From Isoetes taiwanensis (lineage: Eukaryota; Streptophyta; Lycopodiopsida; Isoetales; Isoetaceae): 64,000 nucleotides of DNA. Made by a program: the position numbers and the translations under genes. The notes under the pieces were generated by a model. The model searched no databases and was not told the DNA's origin. It worked only from the letters and a program-made list of their open reading frames with translations. Positions 12,726 to 23,639 of the stretch are shown in pieces (position 1 is the stretch's first letter; the number at the start of each line of letters is the position of its first letter). The stretch lies in assembly GCA_021234155.1 (NCBI GenBank), contig JAJEKV010000140.1:837407-901406 (forward strand), written 5' to 3'.

Positions 12726-13959
12726 GGTTTAAATGTATCAGAATTCTAAAGACGAGGGACCAATATGATAAACACTATAACAAGGATACGCACAATATGA
12801 TACAATATAACAAGTTCAATAAGGATATACAGAACTCTAATGATAAGGAACTAATGTGTTAAACTCTAGAACCAGTCCAAAAAAGCCACACATTATGCAG
12901 AAACAGAAACCAAAAGATGAACAACAGAAGTCCAGAGATGAAGAATAAATGTTGACCATTGGAAACATTTACCTGTTTTGCATCTACTTATATGCTTCTG
13001 ATTATGAATGGTGCTACATATGGTAGTGTCCCACATCTCACGCGCAACATGCTAGTACGTCGGGGCTCTGAAAAACTTAAGCTTTTGAACTCTATTTACG
13101 TACAGCACGGGAGGACATATCCATACATAAGAAAATGCTTCTTGCCATTGCATGCCCGTTTACGCTTTAATTTCTTGGATTTATTTGCTTGTTGTAACAT
13201 GTGTGATTCTGGACATAGTCCATGCTTGTTAAGGACATACCTTCTTCCATAATCATGTGGGTTTTCTGCTGATAATATAGTCTTCTCCACTTGTATACTA
13301 TTAGGAAGATCGAGATGGTGCAACTGCATGATAACCCATTAAATCACTTCAGTCTGTAACCATAGTGCCACTAAGTTAAGCTTCCATAAACTTTCACATA
13401 TAATAGGCAAATGTTTCTTTCTCGAAATCTGCATGCCTGATAACAACATAGACGGTGGAGTTTAGAATGTAGCAGCCATTGATAAAATACACGGTTAATT
13501 GGAAACTTGCCATTACATTTTCGCCGAATTGGAAATATAGACAAAAGTACAGAATAAGGGCAGGCTTTTGATGCACTCTTCAGGAACACATGTGGAAAGA
13601 AGATGGCACAAAAAGGCAAGGCTAGAGATTTAGACAATCTCGCAGCAGAGATTGTACATGCTCCTATGCACAACTCGTGACTTCCAGCAGTAATTTTGAA
13701 TCTAAGCAAAAAATGATTACTTTGGATAAATCCAACTTCAATCCAGTTTTACCATGCAATAAAAGTTTGAAAAGTGTCTCTAATACCAAAGTTGAAGTGA
13801 CTCGAAATATAGGGGTGTTCCATGCAATAAAGGTTTGAAAAGTGTCTCTAATAACTAGAAACCGCAGGCTCTGTTTCGGGTACCTGACAACATCATGTAC
13901 TTTCTAAAGAATCCTAGTCGTTCATTGGTTGGGTTCATCTTGGCCGTCTGTTTAATACC
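12726..13959. other. Upstream region of the protease gene and non-coding DNA
   Basis: No gene is seen. A roughly 34-bp word containing CATGCAATAAA and AAAAGTGTCTCTAATA occurs at about 13754 and again at about 13821. Confidence 0.4.
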
Positions 13960-13988
13960 TTCTGGTGGAATCACCCCGGACAAATACC

Positions 13989-14203
13989 CATGGTTCGAAA
14001 ATAGGGGAGTTCCTCCCCTAAAAATCCGCCCACTTGTGTTAAATTCCGATTCTCTTGAAAATTTTCCGGCAATTTTTCGGCAATAAATTAACAAATTTCC
14101 GGCAAAATACACTAAAAACTGCACTAATATATATTTTTTCCGGTAGCCTCAAATAGCTAACGGCATTTTTACTGGTTAGACTCATTGCTATTTTCGAGCC
14201 CTG
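13989..14203 (-). mobile_element. hAT-type MITE, copy 1 (215 bp, TSD CAAATACC)
   Basis: Ends are 16-bp inverted repeats (left CATGGTTCGAAAATAG, right complement CAGGGCTCGAAAATAG) that fit the hAT terminal pattern. Perfect 8-bp duplications CAAATACC flank it at 13981-13988 and 14204-14211. There is no coding capacity. It is nearly identical to 14391-14594 in reverse orientation. Being non-autonomous, it would need a hAT transposase from elsewhere. Confidence 0.9.
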
Positions 14204-14390
14204 CAAATACCGCCAGAAAGAATCACCAATGTTTTATTCCATGAGATATATTTTATCCCCCCCCAATGGAATCACAAACCATACTATTCTCCCTCGTAGA
14301 ATCTCCACTGGCATATTTCACCGGACGGCATAACTTTTCCGATATTTCGCTCGACGGAATCACCAGCTTTCTGATTCTTTCAGACGGAAT

Positions 14391-14594
14391 CAGGGCTCGA
14401 AAATAGCAATGAGTCTAACCAGTAAAAATGCCGTTAGCTATTTGAGGCTACCGGAAAAAATATATATTAGCGCAGTTTTTAGTGTATTTTGCCGAAAATT
14501 TGTTAATTTATTGCCGGAAAATTTTCAAGAGAATCGGAATTTAACACAAGTGGGCGGATTTTTAGGGGAGGAACTCCCCTATTTTCGAACCATG
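14391..14594 (+). mobile_element. hAT-type MITE, copy 2 (204 bp, TSD GACGGAAT)
   Basis: Same element as 13989-14203 in opposite orientation. Perfect 8-bp duplications GACGGAAT lie at 14383-14390 and 14595-14602. The pair forms a roughly 200-bp inverted repeat around a 187-bp spacer, so a read-through transcript would fold into a long hairpin. Confidence 0.9.
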
Positions 14595-15185
14595 GACGGA
14601 ATCACCACCATTTAATACCATCTGAAGGTATATCCCACAATGTGAGAACCCTACCCGATAGTTGATGGAAACCTCATCCTGGCCGTTCATTGGACAAGGT
14701 AATCGGAGCTGTTGAATCGGCTATTCTCACCTATGGAATCACCACGTAAGCATTTCTCGGGAAGGAATATCTGCCAGTCGTATTCCCTGCCGTGGAATCA
14801 CTTCCCTGCTTATTCCCTACGGTGGAATCACACTGTCTATTCCACTATTTCTATTTTATTTATTTTTGATATTTTAAGTGAAGCTTATCGAAGGTTGATT
14901 CCACGGGATAAGATAACATTTTAAATTAAATCCGGACGACATCCATTAATGGGCATACACAGTACGCTAACAAAAGGTATGATTTCAAAAGTGCCGGCCT
15001 CTTATGATCTGCCTTAGTGTACGTCCAACTCCCTTCATGACACATGTTTTGTAATGAATCTGTCCAAAGGAATCACTAACCCTTAGCGCCAAAAAAATTC
15101 TTTCTCCCAGGCATTTGAAATTCTCTCTCACAGGTTTCGTTCCGACACCTGGCTTTCCCGGCTGCATTGTGAGAGTGTTGCTATC

Positions 15186-15926
15186 TTGTTGCTTTCAATC
15201 TCTTTCCAAATGGAGCAGAGCATTGGAATCTTTATCAATGAGAATTTCTGGATGGAAGAATCAACAGAGTTCGTCATCCACAATGACTTGCTTGGCCATG
15301 GTCCTGATTTGGGGGTTGACTCCCCTCCAAAAATTTCTGCAGGAAAGAAGACTTTTGGTAACAGTTTCAGGGAAGTTCGTGCCGCAGATCCAAGTATCAA
15401 TGATTTTGCATATGTTCAAGCGAAGTGTGTTGGTCGGGCTTCTCAGCTATTCCCTAATATTTGAGGGGATAACTCTGTAGCTAAGGACTCCCTGCCAGTT
15501 GAATCGGAAGCTAGCAAAGAAAAGGAAGCGTGCAAAGAAGAAGAAGGTAGCTTCGAGGTGGAGATCGATTACTACCAGGATGCCATGGAAAACCCTCCTT
15601 GGGAGAATGCCGGCGACATGTGAAAAATTCCCAATTGGCATTTTGATCAGGAAGATGGACAATGGTACTACTATTTTGGCAATTGTGGGAGTAGTTACTC
15701 CAAAAAATGGGATCTGGAGATCTAAAGGCTTGCCAAGCATGGCATGGCTAAAGAGTATAAACTGCCGCTGGCACCACGCAGTAGGAAGCCACGGGCTCCA
15801 GAATTGGCTCAGAAATTGCATCCTAAATATTGGCCTTCCACCTGTCCTGTGGCAGCAATCACTGGAGCCTCTTCATCTTGGTCTCAGACGAGGAGGCATG
15901 CCAGAGGCTCCAAACTTCTCATCTAG
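15186..15926 (+). pseudogene. Decayed ORF of unknown family, three in-frame stops
   Basis: One frame stays open for about 247 codons except for stops near 15462 (TGA), 15621 (TGA) and 15723 (TAA). The decoded protein starts with an acidic/hydrophobic part (MEQSIGIFINENFWMEEST), has a Lys/Glu-rich middle (EASKEKEACKEEEG) and an aromatic segment (HFDQEDGQWYYYFGN), and ends with a basic, proline-containing tail. Persistence of one frame across the stops suggests a former protein of about 245 residues. No family is recognised. A transposon accessory protein is possible given the flanks, but this is a guess. Confidence 0.35.
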
Positions 15927-17462
15927 CTTTGCTGCATTTGGATTCTAGTGCGAGTCTGCACCACAACATAGCCACTTTGTAAGTTCATTTTCACCTCTTT
16001 CCGTAAGGATTTGGCATTTAAATGATTGCTTTGGCTCCAGTTTTGTGTCTAATTGCTTTGGCCCCAGGTGGAAATTCGAATCCTCCAGTCTGCCCCGACC
16101 TGGAAGAAGTCGATGTTTCCAACGATCTTCATGTCTTTAAGAAAATGAAGTTGTAACCAAGTTCAATTAATGCAAAGACACTTCTTACATATCTCTATCA
16201 TGTTATTTGCAACATTCCCTTTAGTTTCAGTTTATTTTCTTTTCACAGTTATGTTTTACTTCATCGTCGCCACGGTGCGAAATATTAGTTATCAATGCTT
16301 GTATATGACAAATATTCACATCGTGGCTACGGTGCGAACTGCTTTCATTTCCTCGTCTATCGATTCCTTGTTTCGCACAGTAGCAATGGTCTGTAATAGA
16401 TTTCTTTGTTCGATATATTTTCTTAAAACCTTGTTCTCAAGACATTATATAGATACTTATCAGCCTTCTCCATTCATTTCTCGTGACATTCTGGTCGTAG
16501 ATGGAGGCGAAGAATAGTGCTACCACAGGATCTAACGTTGTCAGCAACCAAACTCATCAAAACGAGGCGCCATCTGGGCGCCAACAAAATGGTAACAATT
16601 CTGAGGGCAGCGCCACTAACTATGCCGCATCGTAACCAAAGACATATCGTAATCTTCTAAGGTGGTATTGTTCAACAAAAGCGTGTCCGGACGGCGTTTT
16701 AGAATGTTGCCAATCGCGGTAGGGAGATATACAAAGAAACGTCGTCCGAGCCAAGGCATGTATATCTTTTTTCCCCATGCAATTTAGTCGGTGAAGGTCA
16801 TTTCGTGCAGGTAGCTGTTTGTCATGGTGTGCCTGTGCCCGAAGATTGCATCGTTGTTTCTGTCGACGTTGTAACTGAACCAGAGACCTAGTTGCCTCTG
16901 ACTGGCTAGAAAGATACATAGGCCTCACAAGACATTCTCAATGCACCCAATTCAGAAAAGTGCTTCTTACTATGTTCACAAGAATGGACAATCTAGCATG
17001 GCAGGCCATGATTTGGCATATAAACCCCTAACCATGCTAGAAGTTGACTATGCTGGAATTCTGCTAGAAATAAAGGTCACAAAGATGCTAACTCAGCCAG
17101 CATCATTTTCTGTTATCACGTACCACAAGCTTCAAAGTGGCAAACAACATGGAACAAGTGGCAGCCTTCTCCTTAAGGGCTTTTGCACCGTGAGTTCAAG
17201 TTCAGGCATTTGATCTAAGCACCATGATAATGAGATAAGCTACTAAACTAAACAATGATTGTGTTGATGCCTAGTCTTTCTCAAAAGCTCATCTGGCATA
17301 CCATGATCTCCAACATTTGAATGATAATTACAAATCTGAGGTTTTATCTTGCACCCAACCTTCACCCCTCAGACCAGCAATACTTGCAGCAGCCTCATTA
17401 GGTGCATTGAGATGTGTATTCCTATTTGTATCCATATAGTGAACCACAAGGAAACAACCAAC
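15927..17462. other. No supported gene; one short ORF
   Basis: A 44-codon ORF at 16501-16635 (Asn/Gln/Ser-rich) follows three GGTGCGAA-type words at 16260-16390. It resembles nothing I can name. The remainder is non-coding. Confidence 0.3.
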
Positions 17463-19330
17463 TTAAAAGAACTTAAAAGAACTCAAAGCACTTAAAAGAA
17501 CGGATTGGACTTCAATTGGCAAAGAACGAACAACTTGAGCAAATACTCTGTAAAAAAACCGAGACAATGTGGAATCAGAAATGGGCAATGGTAGCATTGA
17601 TGAACCTCTTCTTCTGGACGACTTTGGCAATAAACTTCCTACCATAGTCTCATCATCAGATTCATTTCGCGAAAAAATACCGCGGTCGGCATCTTATGAT
17701 CTTGCAGAAAATATGATTACAGAGAAAACATAAAAGAATACTGGAATCTCAGAATCATGGAATCATAACAAACAAAGAGAAATTACACATTCATATACAT
17801 ACACTGTTTCCATTTACATTTCTATTCTGCATGTTTACATTAACTAACTATTCTTTCTCTGAAAATTATACTACTACTTCAACAGAAGAACATGAACAAT
17901 AGATGAAAGAACAAGGCGAACAGATAAATGGACTTACATTTCCAGGAATTCTCCCTTTGGCAATTAGAGATTCTCGATATACCTTATATCCTCTCTTTAT
18001 CGCTGTCATAGTTGTTGCAGAAGGGTAAGCACCCCAATCGCGAAACTACATGAGACCAAAAAACATAGTTAGTCAAGTAATTTAGAGTGTATAAGTGTTT
18101 GATCAAGCGTTAGAGCCAGAAGAAGCTATAAAAGCAACATTATGGCCAGGATTCAATGTCCAAGGCCAGGATTAATGGCAGGATTCTGGGTCCCATAGGC
18201 CGATTGGTCTCAGTGGACGATAAAAAAACTATTCTATTCTATTCTATATAATTCTAATATTCTGAAATATTCAATTTTTTCTAAGTTGAACTATGACTAT
18301 TGATAACTTAAATATCCTATTTTTTCTAAGCTGACCTACTGCCCCAACCATGGAAACCTCTTGATGACACAATATAGACCAATATACTTACATAATCAGT
18401 AGAGATTCTAGCATGCCCCCGTCGTCCTGTCCTTTTTCCATTAGGTTTTCTTGCTGCCGCTGCTTTTTTCTGTTGGTGGCAGGTTTCTTTTTATTGGCAA
18501 GGAATCTCTCCCAAATTGGATCTTTAATATGCTTGGGGGCTATCTACTTATCACTTCTACGCAACCAATCCCTAGACAACATGACATCAATTAGAAATAA
18601 TTATAAAGAAATCATAAAACAAGATATGAAATACATAACTTACTTCCAATGATTGAATATTTGTGATGCCCTCTTCAGTATATCAGAAGCAAATAGCCCT
18701 TTACCATAATTACGTTTCATGTGTCTCACTAATCTTTTTATTTTTGTTTCTCACTCACATTCTTCCAATCTTTATCAATCTCTGTGCAAAACACTTTCAC
18801 TTTGTAGCCAAGGTTTGTCTTCCATGTCTGACCATACTCATCTAAGTATATCTCCCCTCCTTGCACCCTAATTACCTAATGTACATTGAATACAATGAAC
18901 GCATAATAAGATTAAATAATAATGTCCAACAATGCATTAAGAACAAAATGCAAATAAGCATCTACCTCATCCTTTTTAGGAAGACACGAAAAGAAATATC
19001 ATAGTCTTCATTTGGCTCCTTGTTCTCCTCATCGTCCTCCTCATCGCTTGCACTATCATCTTCTTCTTCATCCTCACTAAGTGATGGTGCATTAATGGAT
19101 CTTACACTAGTGGATTTTCCACTACAATAACAATAACAGGACAGGTTAGCAAGTGCACTTAAAACATGAGGTGGTTCATGAAAGTACCTTGAGGAGAGCG
19201 AGCCCTCGAGCCTTCTTCCATTAGAGGTATCTTGGCCAGTGCCGATGTGCGAACCTACTTGTCAAGCAGAGCCTTACATTTAAGCAAATCATCCAACTAA
19301 TGCTGCCATGCCGTTGGAGCCACTAAAAAA
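17463..19330 (-). pseudogene. Decayed multi-exon gene, possibly related to plant Transposase_24-type proteins
   Basis: Several coding-like blocks lie in order on the minus strand. Near 19020-19110 is a Glu/Asp-rich stretch (SEDEEEDDSASDEEDD). Near 18790-18850 is a block with GYKVKVFCTEIDKDW. Near 18415-18540 is IKDPIWERFLANKK, then a frame change into KRTGRRGHARISTDY with a GTAAGT donor after it. Near 17945-18050 is WGAYPSATTMTAIKRGYK. Near 17463-17690 is a Ser-rich end. The 'IW..F' plus 'GR.GHAR' pattern is reminiscent of the Transposase_24 domain found with plant CACTA elements, but frames are broken and a LINE tail (18188-18246) sits inside. The assignment is tentative. Confidence 0.3.
18188..18246 (+). 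mobile_element. 5'-truncated LINE 3' end
   Basis: GGGTCCCATAGGCCGATTGG, a GTGGACGATAAAAAAACT word and a (TTCTA)n tail match the 3' end at 43684-43744 nearly base for base. Only the last 60 bp or so inserted. Confidence 0.85.
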
Positions 19331-20138
19331 CATAAGCAAATAGTTAGATTACAATAATAGCATGCTGGAAATTTAGATCATAAGATGATCCAAACTTAAC
19401 CTCCCTTCTTGACCTTCCTCTTAATTTGTGCTGACATGTCTGCCACTTCTACCTCAACCTCCTCCCTTATTTTTTGTACTATTCATATTGCGGCATTTAT
19501 TCATGGCTCTAAGCATGTGGCATTATTTTCCTATGACATCTCATTTAACACTGTCGTTTCTCTTTTATTCCACATTTCCATATTGTTTTCAGAATGCATT
19601 GCATTGCATTATTTGTCGCAAACACGTCCTGTTTGGCAACTTGTAGTTTGACATCGTGTTTTTGAAATTGTTCTTTACAGTTTGTGTTTTTTCGGCACTA
19701 TCATTATACATCATTTGCATATTTGCTATTTAGCTTTATCTAAATATGACAAATATTGTGTTTGGCACTCCATTGCGATTTTGTGACATGGGTTTCTATT
19801 GGATCATTTTTCATTTTTTATGCTTATCTTTATCTAGATGTGGAGTATATTGAGTTGTCTTATTGACCCTCTTGTGATTGTAGGGCACGTCAATATCCCA
19901 ATTTTTCATTTGCTTGTCTTTTATTGCATTATACAATCCCTTGATTTATTACAGATATGATCTATTGACACCATCCTTGACATTTTTATTGCAACCTTGT
20001 CAAGATATTTCATTTTTGGATCCTTTGTTCTCGCTAGCCATATCACCAACCTCAAGCATTCTACTCTAACTTTGACCTCTCATCCTTCTTCTCCCCATCC
20101 TTGGCCATAATCCTACCTTCGCCTTGGACCCTGTGGTT
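19331..20138. other. Pyrimidine-rich non-coding DNA
   Basis: T-rich on the plus strand; no gene or repeat ends recognised. Confidence 0.35.
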
Positions 20139-20145
20139 AATTCTT

Positions 20146-20147
<2 letters not shown>

Positions 20148-20182
<35 letters not shown>

Positions 20183-22040
20183 GGTAAGATTTTTTTGATT
20201 AATATAAAAACAAGGTACACGACCTTCTTGTGGGCTCCACAATAGGCCAGATAGGAAGTATACAATGTCTTGGTCACCAGATAGAAAGAATTGTAACAAA
20301 AAATATACGCAACCATCAAACTGGAAAACTACCCTAAGATCACGTCCATGTACTATGGTCATGGTTCTCAACCTCTTCTTCATCCCTGCAAAATGAGTTC
20401 AACAGTTTTAAATACTACAGGAGAAAGCCAATCGCAATTCCATGGAAATTGAGAAGCCTCCAGTAAGATGCTGCAGCCCCGCAGACTCATGGCAGCCCTA
20501 TGACAAATAGGAGTTGCAATGAACAAAATATCTGTTTCAATAGTATCTGCCTCCTGAAGCACACTCCCGAAATATTTGAAGGCATTAACATTTAAACAGT
20601 ATATGTGTTGTAGCTACAAGAGACACAGGTCTCCCGTCCTGTATATCTTGCTTTACCAATCTGACCTGTACGGATCACCATGTCATCCTCTCCACCTGGG
20701 ATAGAGAAGGGGAAAAAACCCATAACACGCAAGACCCATAACCCAAGAATGGCACCAAAATACTGCAATGATCCGGAAAAAAAATCAGATCCAAGGGAAG
20801 TCTCTTAACACCCTAGAGGCAATGCCACCATCCGCTCCACCTCCTTTAGTGCTAGACGGCAGAATGAGGCAGTGGGATGCTTCTTCCCGCGCGTTAACTA
20901 GGCCAGAGTCTCTATACTTGCATAATGGTACTAGAAGAAGAATCTAATCTGTTCCAATGTGTACTACAGTAGGATCTCACCATCTTCCCATTAAGCGGGG
21001 TGCATACCAAGCCTCCCCCAAAGGGTGGTCCACAATCTCCATGCCCTTCCCGCCTTCTACTTGAGCTTTGCCTCCATATCTCTGGCTCCTCAAGCCTCCT
21101 AGACTTCTTCCTTCAAAATCTAATCTTTTTTCCCATAGCCTCTCCTAGGAGCCACACCTCCTCCTAGCTGGGATAGGAGTGGGCTACATGAGAAAAACTA
21201 GACACCCAAGCTGCGGCTCTCACCCTATACATAGAAATCTTCCCACAAAGGCTTGAAACCAAAACTAAAACTGCATGACCCCATGTATCTCGCAACCCCA
21301 TATAACACCTAGGCTTTAGATAGTTAGGCGCATCGTTTTACTGTTTTCAACATATCCGATTCATATACCATAGAATATGGGTCCATGGAAGAATCATTCT
21401 CTCATATCTCTAAAATCGGATGAAATCTCGGTTATCAAGTAGGGCACACATAAATCTTACCGGGAATGAAGAATACCAGCGCCAAGGTTAACCATAGAGT
21501 CCATCTTTGCGGTGAGTCGCGGCGATTTTTTCTTTGGTTGCGGTGGAGTGCACCCATCCCTAGCCCGCCGTAGTGAGTGCATCCGTACACGGCATAGCTA
21601 CAATGTGCAACAAAGGCAAAATACAAAGAAAAAGCAACGCGGCCCGACAAGCTCATACACTTGGGAAGATTAAAATGTGGCATACCATAAGACCTTGGTG
21701 AGATACTCAGTCGCGAACAGCAAGAAACCGTCTTCTTGTTGCAAAGTGGCTTCCTGTTGATCTAGCCACCGAAGAAGCAAGGAGGTCACTCTAATAACAA
21801 GCCCTTGCACAAACAACTCCTCTCCAGAAGCTAAGGCGAGCTTGGACGAAGGTATCATGTGCTCAGGACTGTATCTTCTGATCCAGGCTACCTTTCTTGA
21901 TCTCCAGTAAGATCAAACCGGAAAAACCAGTGATCCCTTGATCACTCTTCCAGTCACCTCTACGAGCTTGAAGGATTTGCAAGAAATGGGGCGGCCGCCT
22001 GCCACCGCCCTAACCGCGACCTAACCCTAGCGCCATAGTA
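20148..22040 (-). mobile_element. Poly(A)-tailed retro-insertion (LINE fragment or retrocopy)
   Basis: Read on the minus strand, the segment ends in 33 A residues (T-tract 20148-20180) preceded by an AATCTTACCC-type word typical of plant L1 3' ends. An 8-bp word AATTCTTG lies just outside both ends (20139-20146 and 22041-22048), fitting a target-site duplication. Inside, frames are broken, with no clear RT motif. It could be a LINE 3' part or a processed gene copy. Confidence 0.5.
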
Positions 22041-22450
22041 AATTCTTGTTGCATTCGTTCCATGCCTGACATTCATCTTTTCTCTCGCTACGTGATTTGC
22101 GACTCCACTCAACACTTGGATGTTTGTCAGCGGCTTGGCTTATAGCTAAGGAAGTTCTCTAGTAGTCGGCCAATTTTTGTGTTCCGTGGAGTCCCTTACC
22201 ATAATCGCATCGATCTGAGCCCTTAGATCGCCATTCTGGGCAGGGATGAGCCATTATATAAGTATACTCCATATTCGAGGCCGGTTATCGGCATCTTCTC
22301 ACAACAGCACTTCTCTCATTGCCCATTACTTCCCTCCCCACCTTGATTTGCTTGGGCGCTTGTTTATTGTTTTTCACATGTGTTTCTGTTCATGCATACC
22401 TTATTGTTGTCCATCCCCAGGTGTTGCTATAATCTTGTTTTTACTGTTGG

Positions 22451-22696
22451 AATGTTGGAGCATGTGTAATGGGGCACACATGAAGAATGAAGGGTGCTTA
22501 ATCGCACCGGGATAGCCCCCAGTGGTGTAGGGGTGAGAATGAGCAAAGCTTGGCCAGTGGAAAGCCCAACTTCCACAGTGGTGGAGTTGCCCGAGGAGGG
22601 AAATTTGTGGATTATGGTGAAGGCTGGAATGGACTGGTATGCCCATTAAGGGGGAATGTTGGAGCATGTGTAAAGGGCACACATGAAGAATGACTC
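22451..22696 (+). repeat. 41-bp direct repeat pair with a polypurine tract between
   Basis: TGTTGGAGCATGTGTAA plus a GGGCACACATGAAGAATGA block occurs at 22451-22490 and 22659-22696. The second copy is preceded by AAGGGGGAA. TGTTGGA is a common start of plant copia LTRs, and a purine tract precedes 3' LTRs, so this may be a tiny LTR-element remnant. The copies diverge after about 40 bp. Confidence 0.35.
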
Positions 22697-22724
22697 AGTG
22701 GAGGAGTGCCGAAAGCCCATCAAA

Positions 22725-22793
22725 GGGTCGGTAGCGCAGTGGTATACTTGGCTTGCAAGCAAGAGGTCTTGGTTTCGATTCCCAGCCTGTCCA
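22725..22793 (+). repeat. tRNA-Ala-like sequence, probable SINE head or tRNA pseudogene
   Basis: The internal polymerase III boxes are present: A box TAGCGCAGTGG at 22732-22742 and B box GGTTTCGATTCCC (one extra T) at 22771-22783. A seven-base anticodon loop CTTGCAA would give anticodon TGC. The acceptor stem (GGGTCGG/CCTGTCC) has G-T pairs and one mismatch, the D arm is weak, and total length is 69 nt. A functional tRNA is therefore unlikely. A tRNA-derived SINE head fits better, but its 3' end is not defined. Confidence 0.5.
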
Positions 22794-22849
22794 CCCAATC
22801 TTAGAAGGCTCATTTCTCAACATTTACACCTGCATGATGCTGCCTTGTT

Positions 22850-22970
22850 CTCCACCTATGGGTGATGCTGTTTATTTCCACCCTGAGGGTGATGCAAATT
22901 GTTTTTTTTATCATGTCATTTCTTCCACCCATTGGGTGATGCTTTTTCTCTCCACCCTCCCAGTGATGCT
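22850..22970 (+). repeat. Array of four mini-hairpins CCACC..GGTGATGC
   Basis: Four units (CCACCTATGGGTGATGC, CCACCCTGAGGGTGATGC, CCACCCATTGGGTGATGC and a weaker fourth) are spaced 20-45 bp apart. Each is self-complementary (CACCC/GGGTG). Reverse-oriented relatives lie at 26705-26803 and 29984-30025. Confidence 0.65.
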
Positions 22971-23639
22971 ATCTTCTCTTCTGCAATGTTGTTGATTTTC
23001 TTCTCATTACTAATCATTCACATCAGTTTTTTGGGTGCTTGTTGTTGTGCATCTTGGTGCTTCGTCATCATGCACGTTCTTGTTCTCCTTAAGTGTTAAT
23101 GGGTCTCTTCTATATGTTCTATTTCTTTTGCAGGTATTATGTCGTCTCGTAGGTTCACTCCCTCTTGCGTACACCATCGCCCCACTTCCTTCGATTCTCC
23201 AGGCAACCATCCAAGGTTGTTGGCGACCATTTCTCATTAGGGTTTTCCTCGAAAACCCGAAAGGGCGGGGTTTTTCATCCCGATGAGAAGTTGTCGTCAC
23301 TACCCTTCTATACTACCTATGCACACTTTCTTCCTTATGGGGTAACTCGACATTGTTCCTATGGTCAGCTCCCCATCTATATTATTCAAACATTATATAT
23401 TGCCGATGTGATGAACGACAAGCCTATCTATCTATTCGGCCGGTTTTTGTATTCCTTGCGAGTCCCTTACTAGAATGCGATATTTTCATTGGTCTATGTT
23501 TTCGTGGCTTCCGTAGTTTGAAATATTATGTTGCGCATCTTTTAGACAAGTCTTAAAAATGACATATACATTTGCATGCTTGCATTGTATTTAAAAACAT
23601 AAAAAAGACATCTAATAAGGAGGGGTGATTAGAGAAACA

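Larger units (their letters stand above)
13960..15076. repeat. Dispersed GGAATCAC-word field
   Basis: The word GGAATCAC or a one-base variant occurs about ten times: near 13966, 14217, 14268, 14355, 14387, 14598, 14736, 14803, 14825 and 15067. It is often preceded by GG/GT and followed by C. Spacing is irregular (20-250 bp). The two hAT MITEs are inserted within it, and one target duplication is itself GACGGAAT. Confidence 0.45.
22075..23500 (+). repeat. Structured non-coding repeat family, copy 1
   Basis: This block matches, in reverse orientation, 26190-27190. Shared landmarks in order: a GGCTTATAG...AAGGAAGT word and TAGTCGGCC (22130-22165), a CATCGATCTGAGCC box (22210), a pyrimidine-rich stretch, an array of CCACC...GGTGATGC mini-hairpins (22850-22970), the TTAGGGTTTTCCTCGAAAAC block (23236), and a closing CGGCCGGTTTTTGTATTCC (23439) that resembles the opening TCGGCC box. 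No ORF is conserved. The similar opening and closing words suggest short terminal repeats, as in a miniature retroelement. Confidence 0.6.

Noticed and set aside
13989-14594. One large palindromic transposon instead of two MITEs
   Set aside because: Each arm has its own inverted ends and its own distinct perfect 8-bp duplication.
16501-16635. gag start of an LTR element
   Set aside because: Only 44 codons, no Cys-His knuckle, no LTR or primer-binding site nearby.
20148-20180. Polymerase III terminator
   Set aside because: 33 T residues with an adjacent retro-insertion and matching flank words fit a poly(A) tail on the minus strand.
22725-22793. Functional tRNA-Ala gene
   Set aside because: Acceptor mismatch, weak D arm, extra base in the T loop region and a short length; better explained as a SINE head or pseudogene.
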